From Deltaproteobacteria bacterium (GTDB taxonomy: Bacteria > Myxococcota > Myxococcia > Myxococcales > 40CM-4-68-19): a stretch of 46,535 nucleotides of DNA. Shown one piece after another: positions 1 through 10,268 of this stretch (positions within the stretch are counted from its first letter, which is position 1; each line of letters starts with the position of its first letter). Made by a program: the position numbers and the translations under genes. A model generated the notes under the pieces. It did no database searches and was not told the DNA's origin. It saw nothing but the letters and a program-made list of their open reading frames with translations. The stretch is from the NCBI GenBank assembly GCA_005879315.1, contig VBLC01000062.1:1-46535 (forward strand), read 5' to 3'.

Positions 1-1
1 C

Positions 2-100
2 TGCAAGAAAGAGATTTTCGAGAAAAGTTTCCGCGAGACCGTGGTCCGCCGGTATCTCGCGGAGTTCTACGAAGGTGAGCAAGTCAACCAAGCGGCCTGA
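2..100 (+). CDS. C-terminal end of an unidentified protein (5' end outside the window)
   Basis: An open frame enters from the left edge and stops at TGA 98-100, giving a 32-residue tail that is charged and probably helical (it includes FRETVVRRYLAEFYEG). The spacing of Arg, Tyr and Leu vaguely recalls the linker before the HTH of myxobacterial sigma-54 activators, but no HTH follows before the stop, so no family is assigned. It could be the true C-terminus of a regulator or a truncated one. Only the upstream sequence would settle this. Confidence 0.35.
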   Translation, partial: CKKEIFEKSFRETVVRRYLAEFYEGEQVNQAA

Positions 101-114
101 AGAGGGAGTCTCAA

Positions 115-183
115 ATGACGATCAAGCGAAGCACGAGGAAGAGCACGCGCAACGCAATGCCCTGCAGCATGGTCGTTGGGTAG
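115..183 (+). CDS. possible 22-residue peptide ORF with a good ribosome binding site
   Basis: ATG at 115 is preceded at 102-110 by a purine-rich AGAGGGAG tract at suitable spacing. It encodes a 22-residue peptide, rich in Arg, Lys, Thr and Ser at its N-terminal half, ending at TAG 181-183. No family is recognised. It lies between the upstream gene tail and the solute-binding lipoprotein gene, so it may be a leader peptide, the N-terminus of a decayed gene, or chance. Low confidence. Confidence 0.25.
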   Translation: MTIKRSTRKSTRNAMPCSMVVG

Positions 184-226
184 CGGAACTTGACGTAAGA
201 AGCGGACACCGGAAATCTGCCGTGGG

Positions 227-1372
227 GTGCGACGGCTCTTAATCATTAGCAGTGTCCTGCTCGCCTGCCCTTCGCCGCGATCGCGCACGCCTTTTATCGT
301 GCGCGTGGCAGTGACGGGCTCATTGGAGAAAGTCGACCCCGTACCGGGGTCGCCGAGCTTCAGCAGTTGGGCACAAAACTGGGTCTTCGAACCGCTCGCC
401 AGATTCGACGCGCGAGGCGAATTCGTTCCAGCCTTCGCCTCGCGCGTGGAAATGAGGCAGCGCGGCCAGATCTATATCGAACTGCCACGCGAGCGCCGTT
501 TCAATGACGGCTCGCTAATCAGCGTCGAGGACGTAGAGCAATCGCTGCGCGCCAACGGCTTGAGGTTGGCCGCTGCCAACGCCGGATTTGTCGTCAGGGC
601 CCTCGACAGCAAGGTTCCAATCGAGGTCGCTTTCGCGCGCACGCTGGTTTTCGCAATGCGAGAAGGTCGATTCGTCGGGTCGGGCCCGTTCATCGTGGCA
701 GAAGAAGTGCCTTCGCCGGACCCGGAAGGGACTTCGCTCGAATTTTTCGAAAACATGGATCGGCTGAAGGTGGTGCGCGGTCCCGGGCGGCAAACCGATT
801 CAATCATTTTCAATCCTGCGCTGCCGAAAAAGGAACGCGCGATGCTCGCGCGGGCCATCGATTCAGACAGCGTGCGCGAACTGGCCTTTGGTCCGGGATG
901 TCCGGAGGCTCTCAATCGAGCCGCTGCCGACAGTCCGGTGCCGCCGGGGCGACCTCTCGACGTGCTTGGGTGGGGATCGATGGACCGATTTGCCCTCGCC
1001 GTTCGACGGCGGATGGCTGACCGCGGGGGCAACGCCGATATCGAGCCCTCGACCGAAGTCGTGAAACGTCTTCAGCAACGGCAGTTCGATCTGGCCACCA
1101 CCAGAATCCTGGTCTGGCCATCGAGCATGGCCGCGTTGGCGTGGCGCACGGGCTCGCCGGGCAACTTGATCGGCTATTCGAACCCTGCGGTCGACGCGGC
1201 ACTCGATGCCGGCGACTGGGCTGCAGCGCAAGCGGCACTGCATGACGATCCGCCGGCTGCGTTCGTCTGCACGCACGACCGCTACGCCGTGGTCGACGCG
1301 CGCATCAAGAATCCGACGCTCGGCCCCTATGATCTCCTCGAGACCTTGCCCGACTGGGAGGTCGAGCCGTGA
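227..1372 (+). CDS. family-5-like extracellular solute-binding lipoprotein, coupled to a sensor kinase gene
   Basis: The GTG start at 227 gives a lipoprotein signal peptide with lipobox LLAC (Cys 14), so the mature protein should be lipid-anchored outside the inner membrane. The body (381 aa) resembles the OppA/DppA class (SBP_bac_5): an early segment with a Trp-Val-Phe-Glu-Pro-Leu core like the family's 'YEGL' region, then a predicted 'FNDGSLISVEDVEQSL' stretch matching the typical 'F.dG.p.ta.DV..s' motif. It is shorter than transport-type members (usually 500 or more residues). The stop overlaps the GTG start of the following histidine kinase (1369-1372), and no permease or ATPase gene is nearby. 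I infer that it binds a ligand for signalling rather than import. The family call is from motif and layout only. Confidence 0.7.
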   Translation: MRRLLIISSVLLACPSPRSRTPFIVRVAVTGSLEKVDPVPGSPSFSSWAQNWVFEPLARFDARGEFVPAFASRVEMRQRGQIYIELPRERRFNDGSLISVEDVEQSLRANGLRLAAANAGFVVRALDSKVPIEVAFARTLVFAMREGRFVGSGPFIVAEEVPSPDPEGTSLEFFENMDRLKVVRGPGRQTDSIIFNPALPKKERAMLARAIDSDSVRELAFGPGCPEALNRAAADSPVPPGRPLDVLGWGSMDRFALAVRRRMADRGGNADIEPSTEVVKRLQQRQFDLATTRILVWPSSMAALAWRTGSPGNLIGYSNPAVDAALDAGDWAAAQAALHDDPPAAFVCTHDRYAVVDARIKNPTLGPYDLLETLPDWEVEP

Positions 1373-2900
1373 ACCGCCGCGCTCTCGCCATGCGACTCGC
1401 CGCCATCGTCGCGCTCAGCGGCGCGGTGCCCGTCGTCCTGCTCGCGGTCATCGGCCTGCAGATCGTGCGGAGGCGCGGAGTCGCCGCATCGCAGGAAGCG
1501 CTTCAGGCGATCGCCGAGCAAGCGGCGGGGCGGATCTCGAACTACATCTCGCAGCAGCGCGTGACGCTGAGGGCGGTGGCGATGGCCGTCTCCGGCGAGC
1601 CGGACGCGGAGCGCCGCCTGGCCGACGTCACGCTCGACGCGCCGACCCTCAGCCACGTGCGCCTCATCGACGCGCAGACGCCCGCGAACCAGTTGCCCAG
1701 GCTGCGTCCCGAGGAGATCGCGCGCGCCTTGAGCGGCCACGAAGTGCATTCCGACACTTACATGGCGGGCGTCTCGCTCGCACAGGACGCCTGCTGCCCG
1801 GCGCGCAAGCCCGGGACAGCCGTCTGTGCCACCTTCGACCTGCTCGAGCTGCAGCGGCAGGTGCAGCGCATCCGCATCGCAGAGTCGGGATATGCGCTCG
1901 CTTTCGATCGCAACGGCCGGCTGGTCGCTTCCGGATCCGGCTCGCTGCGTGCGGCGGTCTTGAGCGGTGAGCCAATCGCCGAATCCCCCTTTGCCGTCCA
2001 GCTCACCAACGCTGGGGCCGCGCCACAGCGATTGGCGAGCAGCACGGGAGCGGACGTGCTCGCCGGCTGGGCGCACCTCAAGGATCTCGGTTGGAGCATC
2101 GCCGTCGAACAGCCCATCGACGAGGCGCTGCGCGGAGTGCGGACCGCGCTCGGCCTGCTCGGCCTGGGCGCTCTCTTTGCGCTCGGCATCTCGCTGGCAT
2201 TGGGCACGGCGCAGGCTCGCAAGATGCTCGTCACCCTCGAGCTGGAAGAGCGCTGGAAGACCGCCGGCCGGCTCGCTGCCGGAGTCTCGCACGACCTCGG
2301 CCACCGCCTCGCCATCCTTCAGCAGACGGCCGCGCTCGCCGAAACCAACGACCCGGCCTTCCTCCCGCGCATCCGCGAGTCGCTCGCCTCGGAAGTCTCG
2401 ACCCTGCGCAAGTTCGTCGCCGACTTTGCCGACCTGACCCGCGAACCGAAGGCCGCCGACTTCCTTCCCGTCGAGCTCAACGCTCTGATCGAGAGCGTCC
2501 GCCGCAGCGTCCAGCCGCAGGCGGCGGCGGCGCAGGTGGCCATCGAGGCGCAGCGCGCTCCCGCCGACGTCTGGGTGCGCGGCGATCGCTACTTGCTCGA
2601 GCGGGCCGCCCTCAACCTCGTCTACAACGCCATGGAGGCTTCCTCGCCGGGCGCGCGCGTGACGCTCTCGGTGCGACGCGCGGGCGAGCGCGCGCTCCTC
2701 CAGGTCGAGGACCGCGGCCAGGGCATCGCCACCGACCGGCTCCATTCCCTCTTCGACTCCTTCGTCTCCACCAAGCGGACCGGCGCGCACGTCGGGATGG
2801 GCCTGCCCAACGTGCGGCGCATTGCGCTCGCTCACGACGGCAACATCTCCGTGCTCAGCAACCTCGGGCAGGGCAGCCTCTTCACCCTCGATCTGCCCGC

Positions 2901-2928
<28 letters not shown>
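1369..2928 (+). CDS. membrane sensor histidine kinase with a periplasmic Cache-like domain
   Basis: This 519-residue protein has TM1 at about residues 10-32, an extracytoplasmic sensor region to about 255 that looks like a double Cache fold, and TM2 at about 259-280. The kinase core follows without an obvious HAMP. The H-box is GVSHDLGHRLAIL with His308 as the likely phosphorylation site. The N-box is NLVYNAMEA, followed by G boxes EDRGQGI and GMGLPNVRRI. It starts at GTG 1369, overlapping the stop of the solute-binding lipoprotein gene, so the two are translationally coupled and the lipoprotein is a plausible ligand-presenting partner. The 3' end overlaps the convergent NtrC-like regulator gene by 28 bp (2901-2928); that regulator is the obvious phosphotransfer partner, though this is inferred from position. 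Confidence 0.9.
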
Positions 2929-4286
<1,358 letters not shown>

Positions 4287-4289
4287 CTC

Positions 4290-4874
4290 TCAGCGCGACT
4301 GTAACCGCAGGCGCGAGACGATGCGAATTCCCAGGAGGAGGGCGACCACTCCCGACCAGAGAAGCGGCTCGAAGAGCGCGGTCTTGAAGCGCCAGAGGAA
4401 GTGAACGCACGCCAGCACGCCTGCGAGATAGACGAGGCGGTGCAGCCCCTTCCAGCGGCGATATCCGAGGCGCCTCTGCCAGCCCTGCGTCGAGGTGACG
4501 GCGAGCGGCAAGAGCAGAACCCAGGTCGTCACGCCGAGGGTGATGAAGGGGCGCTTGACGATGTCGCGTCCGATCTCGCCGAAGGCGAGACCTTGATCGA
4601 GCCCCGCGTAGGTCAACAGATGGAGGCAGGCGTAGAAGAAGCAGAAGTCGCCGAGCAGCTTGCGGATGCGGATGGGCCAGTTGACCTTGAAGAGGATCTG
4701 CGCCGGCGTACAGGCGAGAGTGAGCACGAGCAGAACGAAGGCATCGAGGCCGAGCCGGTTGAGCACCTCGGCGATGGGATTTGCGCCGAGATCGTCGCGC
4801 AAGAAGCGCACGACGAGCCAGGCGAGGGGCAACAGGCAAGCGGCGAAAGCGGCGGGGACGAGCCAGCGCTTCAA
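4290..4874 (-). CDS. msrQ: MsrQ, haem-binding membrane subunit of the MsrPQ methionine sulfoxide reductase
   Basis: MsrQ (YedZ family) is an inner-membrane cytochrome b that passes electrons to periplasmic MsrP for repair of oxidised methionine. The 194-residue product has five to six hydrophobic helices of the ferric-reductase-like transmembrane fold. Conserved His residues that could ligand haem occur in '[10 protein letters not shown]', '[10 protein letters not shown]' and 'ACVHFLW'. Length matches the family. Its ATG overlaps the stop of msrP by 4 bp (4871-4874), the usual msrPQ gene order, so both are made from one transcript. Confidence 0.93.
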   Translation of the reverse strand: MKRWLVPAAFAACLLPLAWLVVRFLRDDLGANPIAEVLNRLGLDAFVLLVLTLACTPAQILFKVNWPIRIRKLLGDFCFFYACLHLLTYAGLDQGLAFGEIGRDIVKRPFITLGVTTWVLLLPLAVTSTQGWQRRLGYRRWKGLHRLVYLAGVLACVHFLWRFKTALFEPLLWSGVVALLLGIRIVSRLRLQSR

Positions 4875-5788
4875 AAGAACTTCCTCAGGTCCATCCCGGC
4901 GTAGAGGGGCGCCACTTCCTCGTATCCGTTGAACATGAGGGTCTTGCGCTTGAGGAACTCGCCGATGCGCCGCTCACGCGCCTGGCTCCAGCGCGGGTGG
5001 TCCACCTCGGGATTGACGTTGGCATAGAAGCCGTACTCGCTGCCGCCGGCGTACTGGCTCCAGGTGGTGGGCGGCTGCGTCTCCTGCAAGTGGATGCGCA
5101 CCAGGGACTTCCCGCTCTTGAATCCGTACTTCCACGGCACGACCAGGCGGATGGGCGCGCCGTCCTGGTTGGGCAGCTGCTCGCCGTAGATGCCCACCGC
5201 GAGGAGGGCGAGCGGGTGCGTCGCTTCGTCGATGCGCAATCCTTCGAGATAGGGAAAGGGAATTCCGGCGAAACCGCGCACGCCGGGCATCTGCGGCTGC
5301 ACGGCGCTGGTGAAAGCGACATAGCGGGCGCGGCTCGTCGGCTCGTGCCTGGCGAGGAAGTCGGCGAGAGGAAATCCATTCCAGGGAATGACCATCGACC
5401 AGGCCTCGACGCAGCGGAGGCGATAGACGCGCTCCTCGAGGGGAAAGGAGTGGAGGATTTCCTCGATCTTCCAGGTGCGCGGCTTCTTCACTTCGCCGTC
5501 GACCACCACCTGCCAGGGACGCGTCTGGAGCTTGTCGGCGTTGGCGGAGGGATCGGACTTGTCCGTGCCGAGCTCGTAGAAGTTGTTGTAGCTGGCGATG
5601 TCGTCGAAGGGGGTCTTCTTCTCGTCGGTGCTGTACTTCGGATTCGGCTTCACGCCGGGGAGCTGGGGGCCGTGAGGAATCGCGGCCCGGGCGCGCGCGG
5701 CGGCGGAAGTGAGCAGCGTCACCCCCGCGCCCAACTTGAGGAGCTCGCGGCGGCGGAGGAAGAGCGCCTTCGGCGTGATCCGGTCCAT
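4871..5788 (-). CDS. msrP: MsrP, periplasmic molybdopterin methionine sulfoxide reductase catalytic subunit
   Basis: MsrP (YedY) reduces protein-bound methionine sulfoxide in the periplasm using a molybdopterin cofactor and electrons from MsrQ. The 305-residue product begins with a Tat-type signal ([10 protein letters not shown] followed by a hydrophobic stretch), as expected for export of a folded cofactor enzyme. The sulfite-oxidase-like core contains '[14 protein letters not shown]', in which Cys126 is the expected molybdenum ligand, and '[11 protein letters not shown]', typical of the family. The gene is first in the pair and overlaps msrQ by 4 bp. The Tat motif has Glu-Leu instead of the common Phe-Leu after the twin arginines, a tolerated variation. 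Confidence 0.95.
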   Translation of the reverse strand: MDRITPKALFLRRRELLKLGAGVTLLTSAAARARAAIPHGPQLPGVKPNPKYSTDEKKTPFDDIASYNNFYELGTDKSDPSANADKLQTRPWQVVVDGEVKKPRTWKIEEILHSFPLEERVYRLRCVEAWSMVIPWNGFPLADFLARHEPTSRARYVAFTSAVQPQMPGVRGFAGIPFPYLEGLRIDEATHPLALLAVGIYGEQLPNQDGAPIRLVVPWKYGFKSGKSLVRIHLQETQPPTTWSQYAGGSEYGFYANVNPEVDHPRWSQARERRIGEFLKRKTLMFNGYEEVAPLYAGMDLRKFF

Positions 5789-5825
5789 GACCGTAATCTA
5801 CGCCGGCCAGCGGCGATCGGTTTCT

Positions 5826-6434
5826 TTACGCCTCGGCCGGCTCGGCCTTGCGGACGATCGGCGGCACCGGAGTGGGCAACTTCGGCGCCTGCTGGGGCGG
5901 CGGATCCGATATCTCCTTGCGCCTGGCGTTCCAGCGCTCGCGGGCCAGCCGCTGCTCCTCGGTGGAGAGCTCGGCGCGGTGCTGATCGCAGATGAACCCT
6001 GCGCGCGGGCCCCGCGACCGGTTCGGGCAGCCTTCCACGCGGCAGCTCATGTCCAGCGCGCGGCGCGGCCGCAGCTGCTTGGGTGGCAGCCGGACGATCC
6101 GCTGCGCCGGCACCGCCGTAGGCAGCTTCCCTTCCGCCTCGAGCCGCTTGTTGCGCTCGAGAATGCTCTTCTGCTCCGCCGCCGAAAGCTTGGCGGCGTG
6201 CTCCCTGCAGAACCAGCGGTTGCGGGGCCCGGCGCCGGGCTTGCCGCAGCCGGGAACAGGACAGAGCCGCCCCGACCGGCGCCCGTCGGCGCGGAGCTCT
6301 CCTCCTTCGAGATGAATCCGCGCGAGCGCGGACGACACCTGCTCGTCGACGTAGGTTGCGATGGCCGCCGCCAGATCGCGGGTGAATCGGTCGATGAGCG
6401 CGCGGAACGAAGCGTCCTTGGTTCTTTGGGCCAT
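5826..6434 (-). CDS. protein with two tandem CX4CX12CX2H putative zinc-binding modules
   Basis: This 202-residue protein (ATG at 6434; a TTG at 6440 is also in frame) is not assigned to a named family. It has a helical N-terminus with an FTRDLAAAIATYVDEQ-like stretch. Two copies of a module follow, each with Cys-x4-Cys-x12-Cys-x2-His spacing and then a conserved helix (KLSAAEQ in the first, ELSTEEQ in the second). The two are clearly internal duplicates. The tail is Pro-rich. Four potential ligands per module suggest structural zinc and possibly nucleic acid or protein binding; this is inference. It is a single gene between msrP and the AsmA gene, with a terminator-like hairpin on its 5' side at 6508-6533, so it probably has its own promoter within 6435-6507. 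Confidence 0.7.
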   Translation of the reverse strand: MAQRTKDASFRALIDRFTRDLAAAIATYVDEQVSSALARIHLEGGELRADGRRSGRLCPVPGCGKPGAGPRNRWFCREHAAKLSAAEQKSILERNKRLEAEGKLPTAVPAQRIVRLPPKQLRPRRALDMSCRVEGCPNRSRGPRAGFICDQHRAELSTEEQRLARERWNARRKEISDPPPQQAPKLPTPVPPIVRKAEPAEA

Positions 6435-6507
6435 GTTCAAGAATGGAGCCAGCGATTGTTTGTCTGTTTTGCGCCAATGAAATGTAGCACCGGCGCTGCC
6501 TATTTAA

Positions 6508-6533
6508 TCACCCGCGCCACGAAGCGCGAGTGA
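6508..6533 (-). terminator. probable Rho-independent terminator after the AsmA-family gene
   Basis: A 10-base inverted repeat (nine of ten pairs, one C/A mismatch) encloses a 6-base loop. Read on the minus strand it is TCACTCGCGC, loop, GCGCGGGTGA, followed directly by TTAAAT. It starts 10 bp beyond the stop of the AsmA-family gene. The T-run is short, so efficiency is uncertain. Confidence 0.5.
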
Positions 6534-6542
6534 AAAGCGGAG

Positions 6543-9158
6543 TCACTTCCCGAAGAGTCCCTTGAGGCGATTCTTCGCCTCCTCCTCCATCTTCTTCTTC
6601 TGCGCATCGGCGTCGGCCGCCGCTTTCTCTTCAGCTTGTTGCGCGCGCTGCTGGCCCTGCTTCTGCGCCTCCTGCTGCTTTTGCTCGATGTTGTCCACTC
6701 CCAGCGCCCTGCCGACGAGCGCGCTCCCGGCCTGCCTGACGATGGACTCGACCGCAGGCTTGAGATCGAGATCGGTCAGCGACGGGTTCCAGGCGGGACC
6801 GGTGATCCGCACCTTGATCGGCACCGGGTCCTTGGGCGTCACCTTCCCTTGGGTGATGCTCGCGATCGTCTGTGGCGAGAGAGAGACGATTCCAGGAAGA
6901 TCGAGGTTGCCGTCGACGTGGATCCCCCCGGTGAAGGTCATCTCCGCCTCGGGGCGGGTGATCTTGATCGGCTGCTTCAACTTTGCCACGCCGCTCTCGA
7001 TGGTCACGCCGAAGGGCAGATCCTTGCCCAGGCCAGTGCTGCCGCCCTGCCCTGTCTTTCCTGCCAACCCGAAGGGCAGCGACTTCGCCAAGGGGCCGCT
7101 CACCGAGGCGACGATGTCCTTGCCGAAGAAAGTCCCCTCGAGCAAATGCCCGTCGAGATTTCCCGCCAAGGTCTGCGCGAGCTCCTTCATCCCCTGTCCG
7201 CCGCCTTTGAGATCGATTGCGCCGTTGAACTTGCCGCCGAGGATCTTCTTCTCGCTGCTCATCGCTAGCAGGTTCGCGGTCTCGATTCCTGTGAGCTTCG
7301 TCACCACCCGGAAGGGTTGTTCAGGATGAGCCAACCTGAGCTCGGTGCCGCCGGCGGAGACGTTGCCGCCGAAAGCCTTGAGCTCGGCTTTGTTCACCTT
7401 GATGTCGTCCTCGCTCATTGTCACGTCCGCGACGATGTCGGTCAGATCCTGTTTCCGCATCCGTAGCCGATCGATCTTCACGGCCGCGTGTCCTGACACT
7501 CCGGCGAACGTCTTCGGGTCGAGAGGCTTCTTCTTCTCGGTGGTCTTGTCGGGGAGGAGCATCTTGTCCAGATCGAGATGCGAGCTGGCCAGGGACAGCT
7601 CGAAATTGGTCGTCTTCTTTGCGCCGGCACCCTTCGTCTCCACCCAGCCGCGGCCCTCGAGCTCGTCGTCGAGGACGTGGGCCTTCACCTCCGCCAGCTC
7701 GATCTTCTGCTCGGGGTTGGAGCTCGATCGATTCGTCGTCCGCGCTCCCTCGAGCGACAGATCGAGCCGCTGCCCCGGCGGCTTGTCGATCGACTGGCCC
7801 GGGCGGAGATCGACGCCGAGCAGATCGATCCTCGCATCGAAGCGAAGCGGTCCGCCGCTCGCGGCGACGCCTTTGGCATGGGCGACGAGGGTCATCGTCT
7901 GGCCCGCCGCCTTCGCCAGCGTCTGGGGAATGGCAAGCTTCACCTTGGTGAAATCGATCTTGAGCTCCAGCGCCTGCGCCGCCTCCGTTCCGCTCGCGTG
8001 CAGGTCGAGGCTGATCGGTCCGGCGATCTGCCCCTTGAGCTGCTCGCGCAGAGGCGGGTAGTAGGCGGCCAGCTTCGCGAGATCGAGGTCGCGCCCGACG
8101 ACCTGCAGGCCCTCGATCTTCGGTGAAGGAGTGACGAGCCCGCGCGCGCGGCCCTTGCCGGTGATGCTCGCAGGGCCGATGGCGAGCGCGAGCTTGTCGA
8201 TCTCGACGTCGCCCTGAGCCGCGTCGCCCTTGAGGTCCGCGTCGAGAGTGACGTCGAGCGCCTTGCCGCCCTCGGCGCCTTTGAAGCGCAGGCCGGCCAG
8301 CTTGACGGTCCCCTTCACGGTCGTCGGTCCTTTGCCGCCGGGCACGGCGGCGCCCAGCTCGGCACCGAAGTCGGCGTCGAGCGTTCCCTCGCGCAGTCCG
8401 GACTTGCCCGCGAAAGGCCCGAGCGGGCCGAGGTCGATGGGCGGCTGCACCTTGAGCAACAGCGACGTCGGGGTGGGCATCAACGTCGGCGGAAGCGGGC
8501 CCGCCTTCACGTGCAGCTCGAGATTCTGCTTCTCCGCCAGCACCGCGGCTTTCACCAGCACCTCGAGCGGCTTGCCCGCGCGCAGATCGTTCACCGTCAC
8601 GTCGAGGTGCTGGATGGCCAGTTCCTTCGACGCGCCCCTGCTCTTGTCGAGGAAGGCGATCTTCGCATCGCGCAGCGCCGCGTGATCGATCCGCAGGAAG
8701 GAGAGGTCGCTCGGCTTCTGCGGCTCCTCCTTCTTCGGCGGCGCGCTCTGCCCCATCCTCTTCTCCAGCGCCTCGAGATTGGTGGTGCCGTCGGGGAGAC
8801 GGACGAGGTTGACGGTGAGGCCGTCGATCTCCGCCGACCGGATGTCGATGTCCTTGCCCTTGCTCAGCGCGGCGCGAAGGAGCGACAGCTTCACGTCGAG
8901 CCGCTCGAGCTCGACCAAGGGAAGGTCTTCGCCTTGCGCCGGGCCGATCTGCACGTCGCTCACGCGCACACCCAGCCCGGTGATGAGCTTCGTCGCGACG
9001 CTGCCGACCGTGACCGGCCGGCCCCATTCCTGCGAAAGCTTGGCGGCCTGCGCGTGCGCCTGCGAAGTGATGATCGCGTCGAGGACGAAGAGCAGGATTC
9101 CGACGATCACCACCAGCGCGAGCGCAGCGATGGCGACTACTTTCTGCCAGCGTTTCAT
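6543..9158 (-). CDS. AsmA-family inner-membrane-anchored envelope protein
   Basis: This 871-residue protein has one N-terminal membrane anchor (about residues 7-29) and a long periplasmic region of repeated beta-rich segments, as in the AsmA/YhdP/TamB superfamily. The start of the AsmA domain is visible ('GRPVTVGSVATKLITGLGV' then 'VSDVQIG', with 'LERLDVKLSLL'). Family members are thought to bridge the periplasm and help move phospholipids to the outer membrane. The last 70 residues are rich in Gln, Lys and Glu and probably form a coiled coil, an unusual tail for the family. It lies 33 bp downstream of the RlmN-like gene, same strand. Function is assigned at family level only. Confidence 0.85.
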   Translation of the reverse strand: MKRWQKVVAIAALALVVIVGILLFVLDAIITSQAHAQAAKLSQEWGRPVTVGSVATKLITGLGVRVSDVQIGPAQGEDLPLVELERLDVKLSLLRAALSKGKDIDIRSAEIDGLTVNLVRLPDGTTNLEALEKRMGQSAPPKKEEPQKPSDLSFLRIDHAALRDAKIAFLDKSRGASKELAIQHLDVTVNDLRAGKPLEVLVKAAVLAEKQNLELHVKAGPLPPTLMPTPTSLLLKVQPPIDLGPLGPFAGKSGLREGTLDADFGAELGAAVPGGKGPTTVKGTVKLAGLRFKGAEGGKALDVTLDADLKGDAAQGDVEIDKLALAIGPASITGKGRARGLVTPSPKIEGLQVVGRDLDLAKLAAYYPPLREQLKGQIAGPISLDLHASGTEAAQALELKIDFTKVKLAIPQTLAKAAGQTMTLVAHAKGVAASGGPLRFDARIDLLGVDLRPGQSIDKPPGQRLDLSLEGARTTNRSSSNPEQKIELAEVKAHVLDDELEGRGWVETKGAGAKKTTNFELSLASSHLDLDKMLLPDKTTEKKKPLDPKTFAGVSGHAAVKIDRLRMRKQDLTDIVADVTMSEDDIKVNKAELKAFGGNVSAGGTELRLAHPEQPFRVVTKLTGIETANLLAMSSEKKILGGKFNGAIDLKGGGQGMKELAQTLAGNLDGHLLEGTFFGKDIVASVSGPLAKSLPFGLAGKTGQGGSTGLGKDLPFGVTIESGVAKLKQPIKITRPEAEMTFTGGIHVDGNLDLPGIVSLSPQTIASITQGKVTPKDPVPIKVRITGPAWNPSLTDLDLKPAVESIVRQAGSALVGRALGVDNIEQKQQEAQKQGQQRAQQAEEKAAADADAQKKKMEEEAKNRLKGLFGK

Positions 9159-9191
9159 GGCGCGAAAAGCTAGGACACGGCGCGCGAGCTG

Positions 9192-10268
9192 TCAGCTGCA
9201 GCCGGGGGCGATGCGCACCAGCGCACTCCTGCTCGCCGTGCGGGCGGCGAGCTGACCGCAGGCGCCGCCGATCTCCTGTCCATGAGGAAGGCGGAGGAGC
9301 GCGCGCACGCCGTGGTCGGCGAGCCGCTTCTGGAAGGCGCGGCATTTCTGCAGCGGAGGCGCGCGCCGATCCTTGGCCGGGCCGGGGTTGAGGGGGATCA
9401 AGTTCACCCGCACTTGCAGGCCGCGAGCGAAGTGGACCAACGCGTCTGCGTCGCGCTCCGAGTCGTTGACGTTCTCGATCAGGGTCCACTGCAAGAGCAC
9501 TGGCCGCGGCGCGCGCTCGATGGCCCTGCGCAGCATCTCGAGCGGCCACTTCTTCGCCACCGGCAGGAGCGCCCGGCGCGCCTGCTCGTCGATGGCGTGC
9601 AGCGAGACGGCGATCTGCGCCTTGGTGCGCGCGTAGAGCTCGTCCATCTTCGGGACGATCCCGACCGTGCTGACGGTGATGCGCCGCTCGGGGACGGCAA
9701 ATCCAGCAGGCTCGCGCAGCACCTCGATGGCTTTCACCACCTGTTCGAGATTGTCGAGCGGCTCGCCCATGCCCATGAAGACGACGTTGCGCAGCCGCTG
9801 GCCGAGGTGGCGCGCGGCGATGGCGTACTGGGCGACGATCTCGTGCGCCTGCAGATTTCGCAGAAGGCCCATCCTGCCGGTCTCGCAGAAGACGCAGCCG
9901 CGAGCGCAGCCGACCTGTGAGGAGAGGCAGACGGTCCACCGCTCTTTCGCGCGCGCCTCGTTCTCGCGCTGGTGGATGAGGACCGTCTCGACCATCTTGC
10001 CGTCGTCCAGCTGGACGGCGAAGCGCACGGTGCCATCCGCATCGGCGACGGCGTCCGCTCGCGGCAGCTCGACGGAGAATTCAGCCCGCGCGAGCGCGAG
10101 CAGCGACTGCGCCGGCCGCTCGCCCGCGCCCCGCTGCGCGAATTCTGCCAGCAACGCGCGAGCAAGCGCCCGCGCACCGCCGGATGTAGCGCCGCGAACG
10201 CGAGCCCACTGCTCGAGCGCAGCCTCCGTCTGTCCGGCGAGGTGTTTCACATCCGGTTTGTAACTCAT
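9192..10268 (-). CDS. RlmN/Cfr-family radical SAM RNA methyltransferase (divergent)
   Basis: This 358-residue protein is a member of the RlmN/Cfr family, which methylates adenosine C2 or C8 in 23S rRNA (RlmN also acts on some tRNAs). The radical SAM cluster motif is in GCARGCVFCETG (CX3CX2C), followed by 'RNLQAHEIV', 'FMGMGEPLDN', 'ITVSTVGIVPKM', 'VSLHA' and the family's C-terminal 'ACGQL' containing the second catalytic Cys. The N-terminal part is shorter and less similar to housekeeping RlmN, and 'CETGRMGLLRNL' differs from the usual 'CATG..G..RNL', so it may be a paralogue with another RNA target. ATG at 10268 overlaps the stop of the upstream oxygenase-like gene (10265-10268), so the two are co-translated. 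Confidence 0.82.
   Translation of the reverse strand: MSYKPDVKHLAGQTEAALEQWARVRGATSGGARALARALLAEFAQRGAGERPAQSLLALARAEFSVELPRADAVADADGTVRFAVQLDDGKMVETVLIHQRENEARAKERWTVCLSSQVGCARGCVFCETGRMGLLRNLQAHEIVAQYAIAARHLGQRLRNVVFMGMGEPLDNLEQVVKAIEVLREPAGFAVPERRITVSTVGIVPKMDELYARTKAQIAVSLHAIDEQARRALLPVAKKWPLEMLRRAIERAPRPVLLQWTLIENVNDSERDADALVHFARGLQVRVNLIPLNPGPAKDRRAPPLQKCRAFQKRLADHGVRALLRLPHGQEIGGACGQLAARTASRSALVRIAPGCS

Noticed and set aside
7321-9939. 872-codon frame on the minus strand across the AsmA and RlmN genes
   Set aside because: Out-of-frame shadow of GC-rich genes with no family signature.
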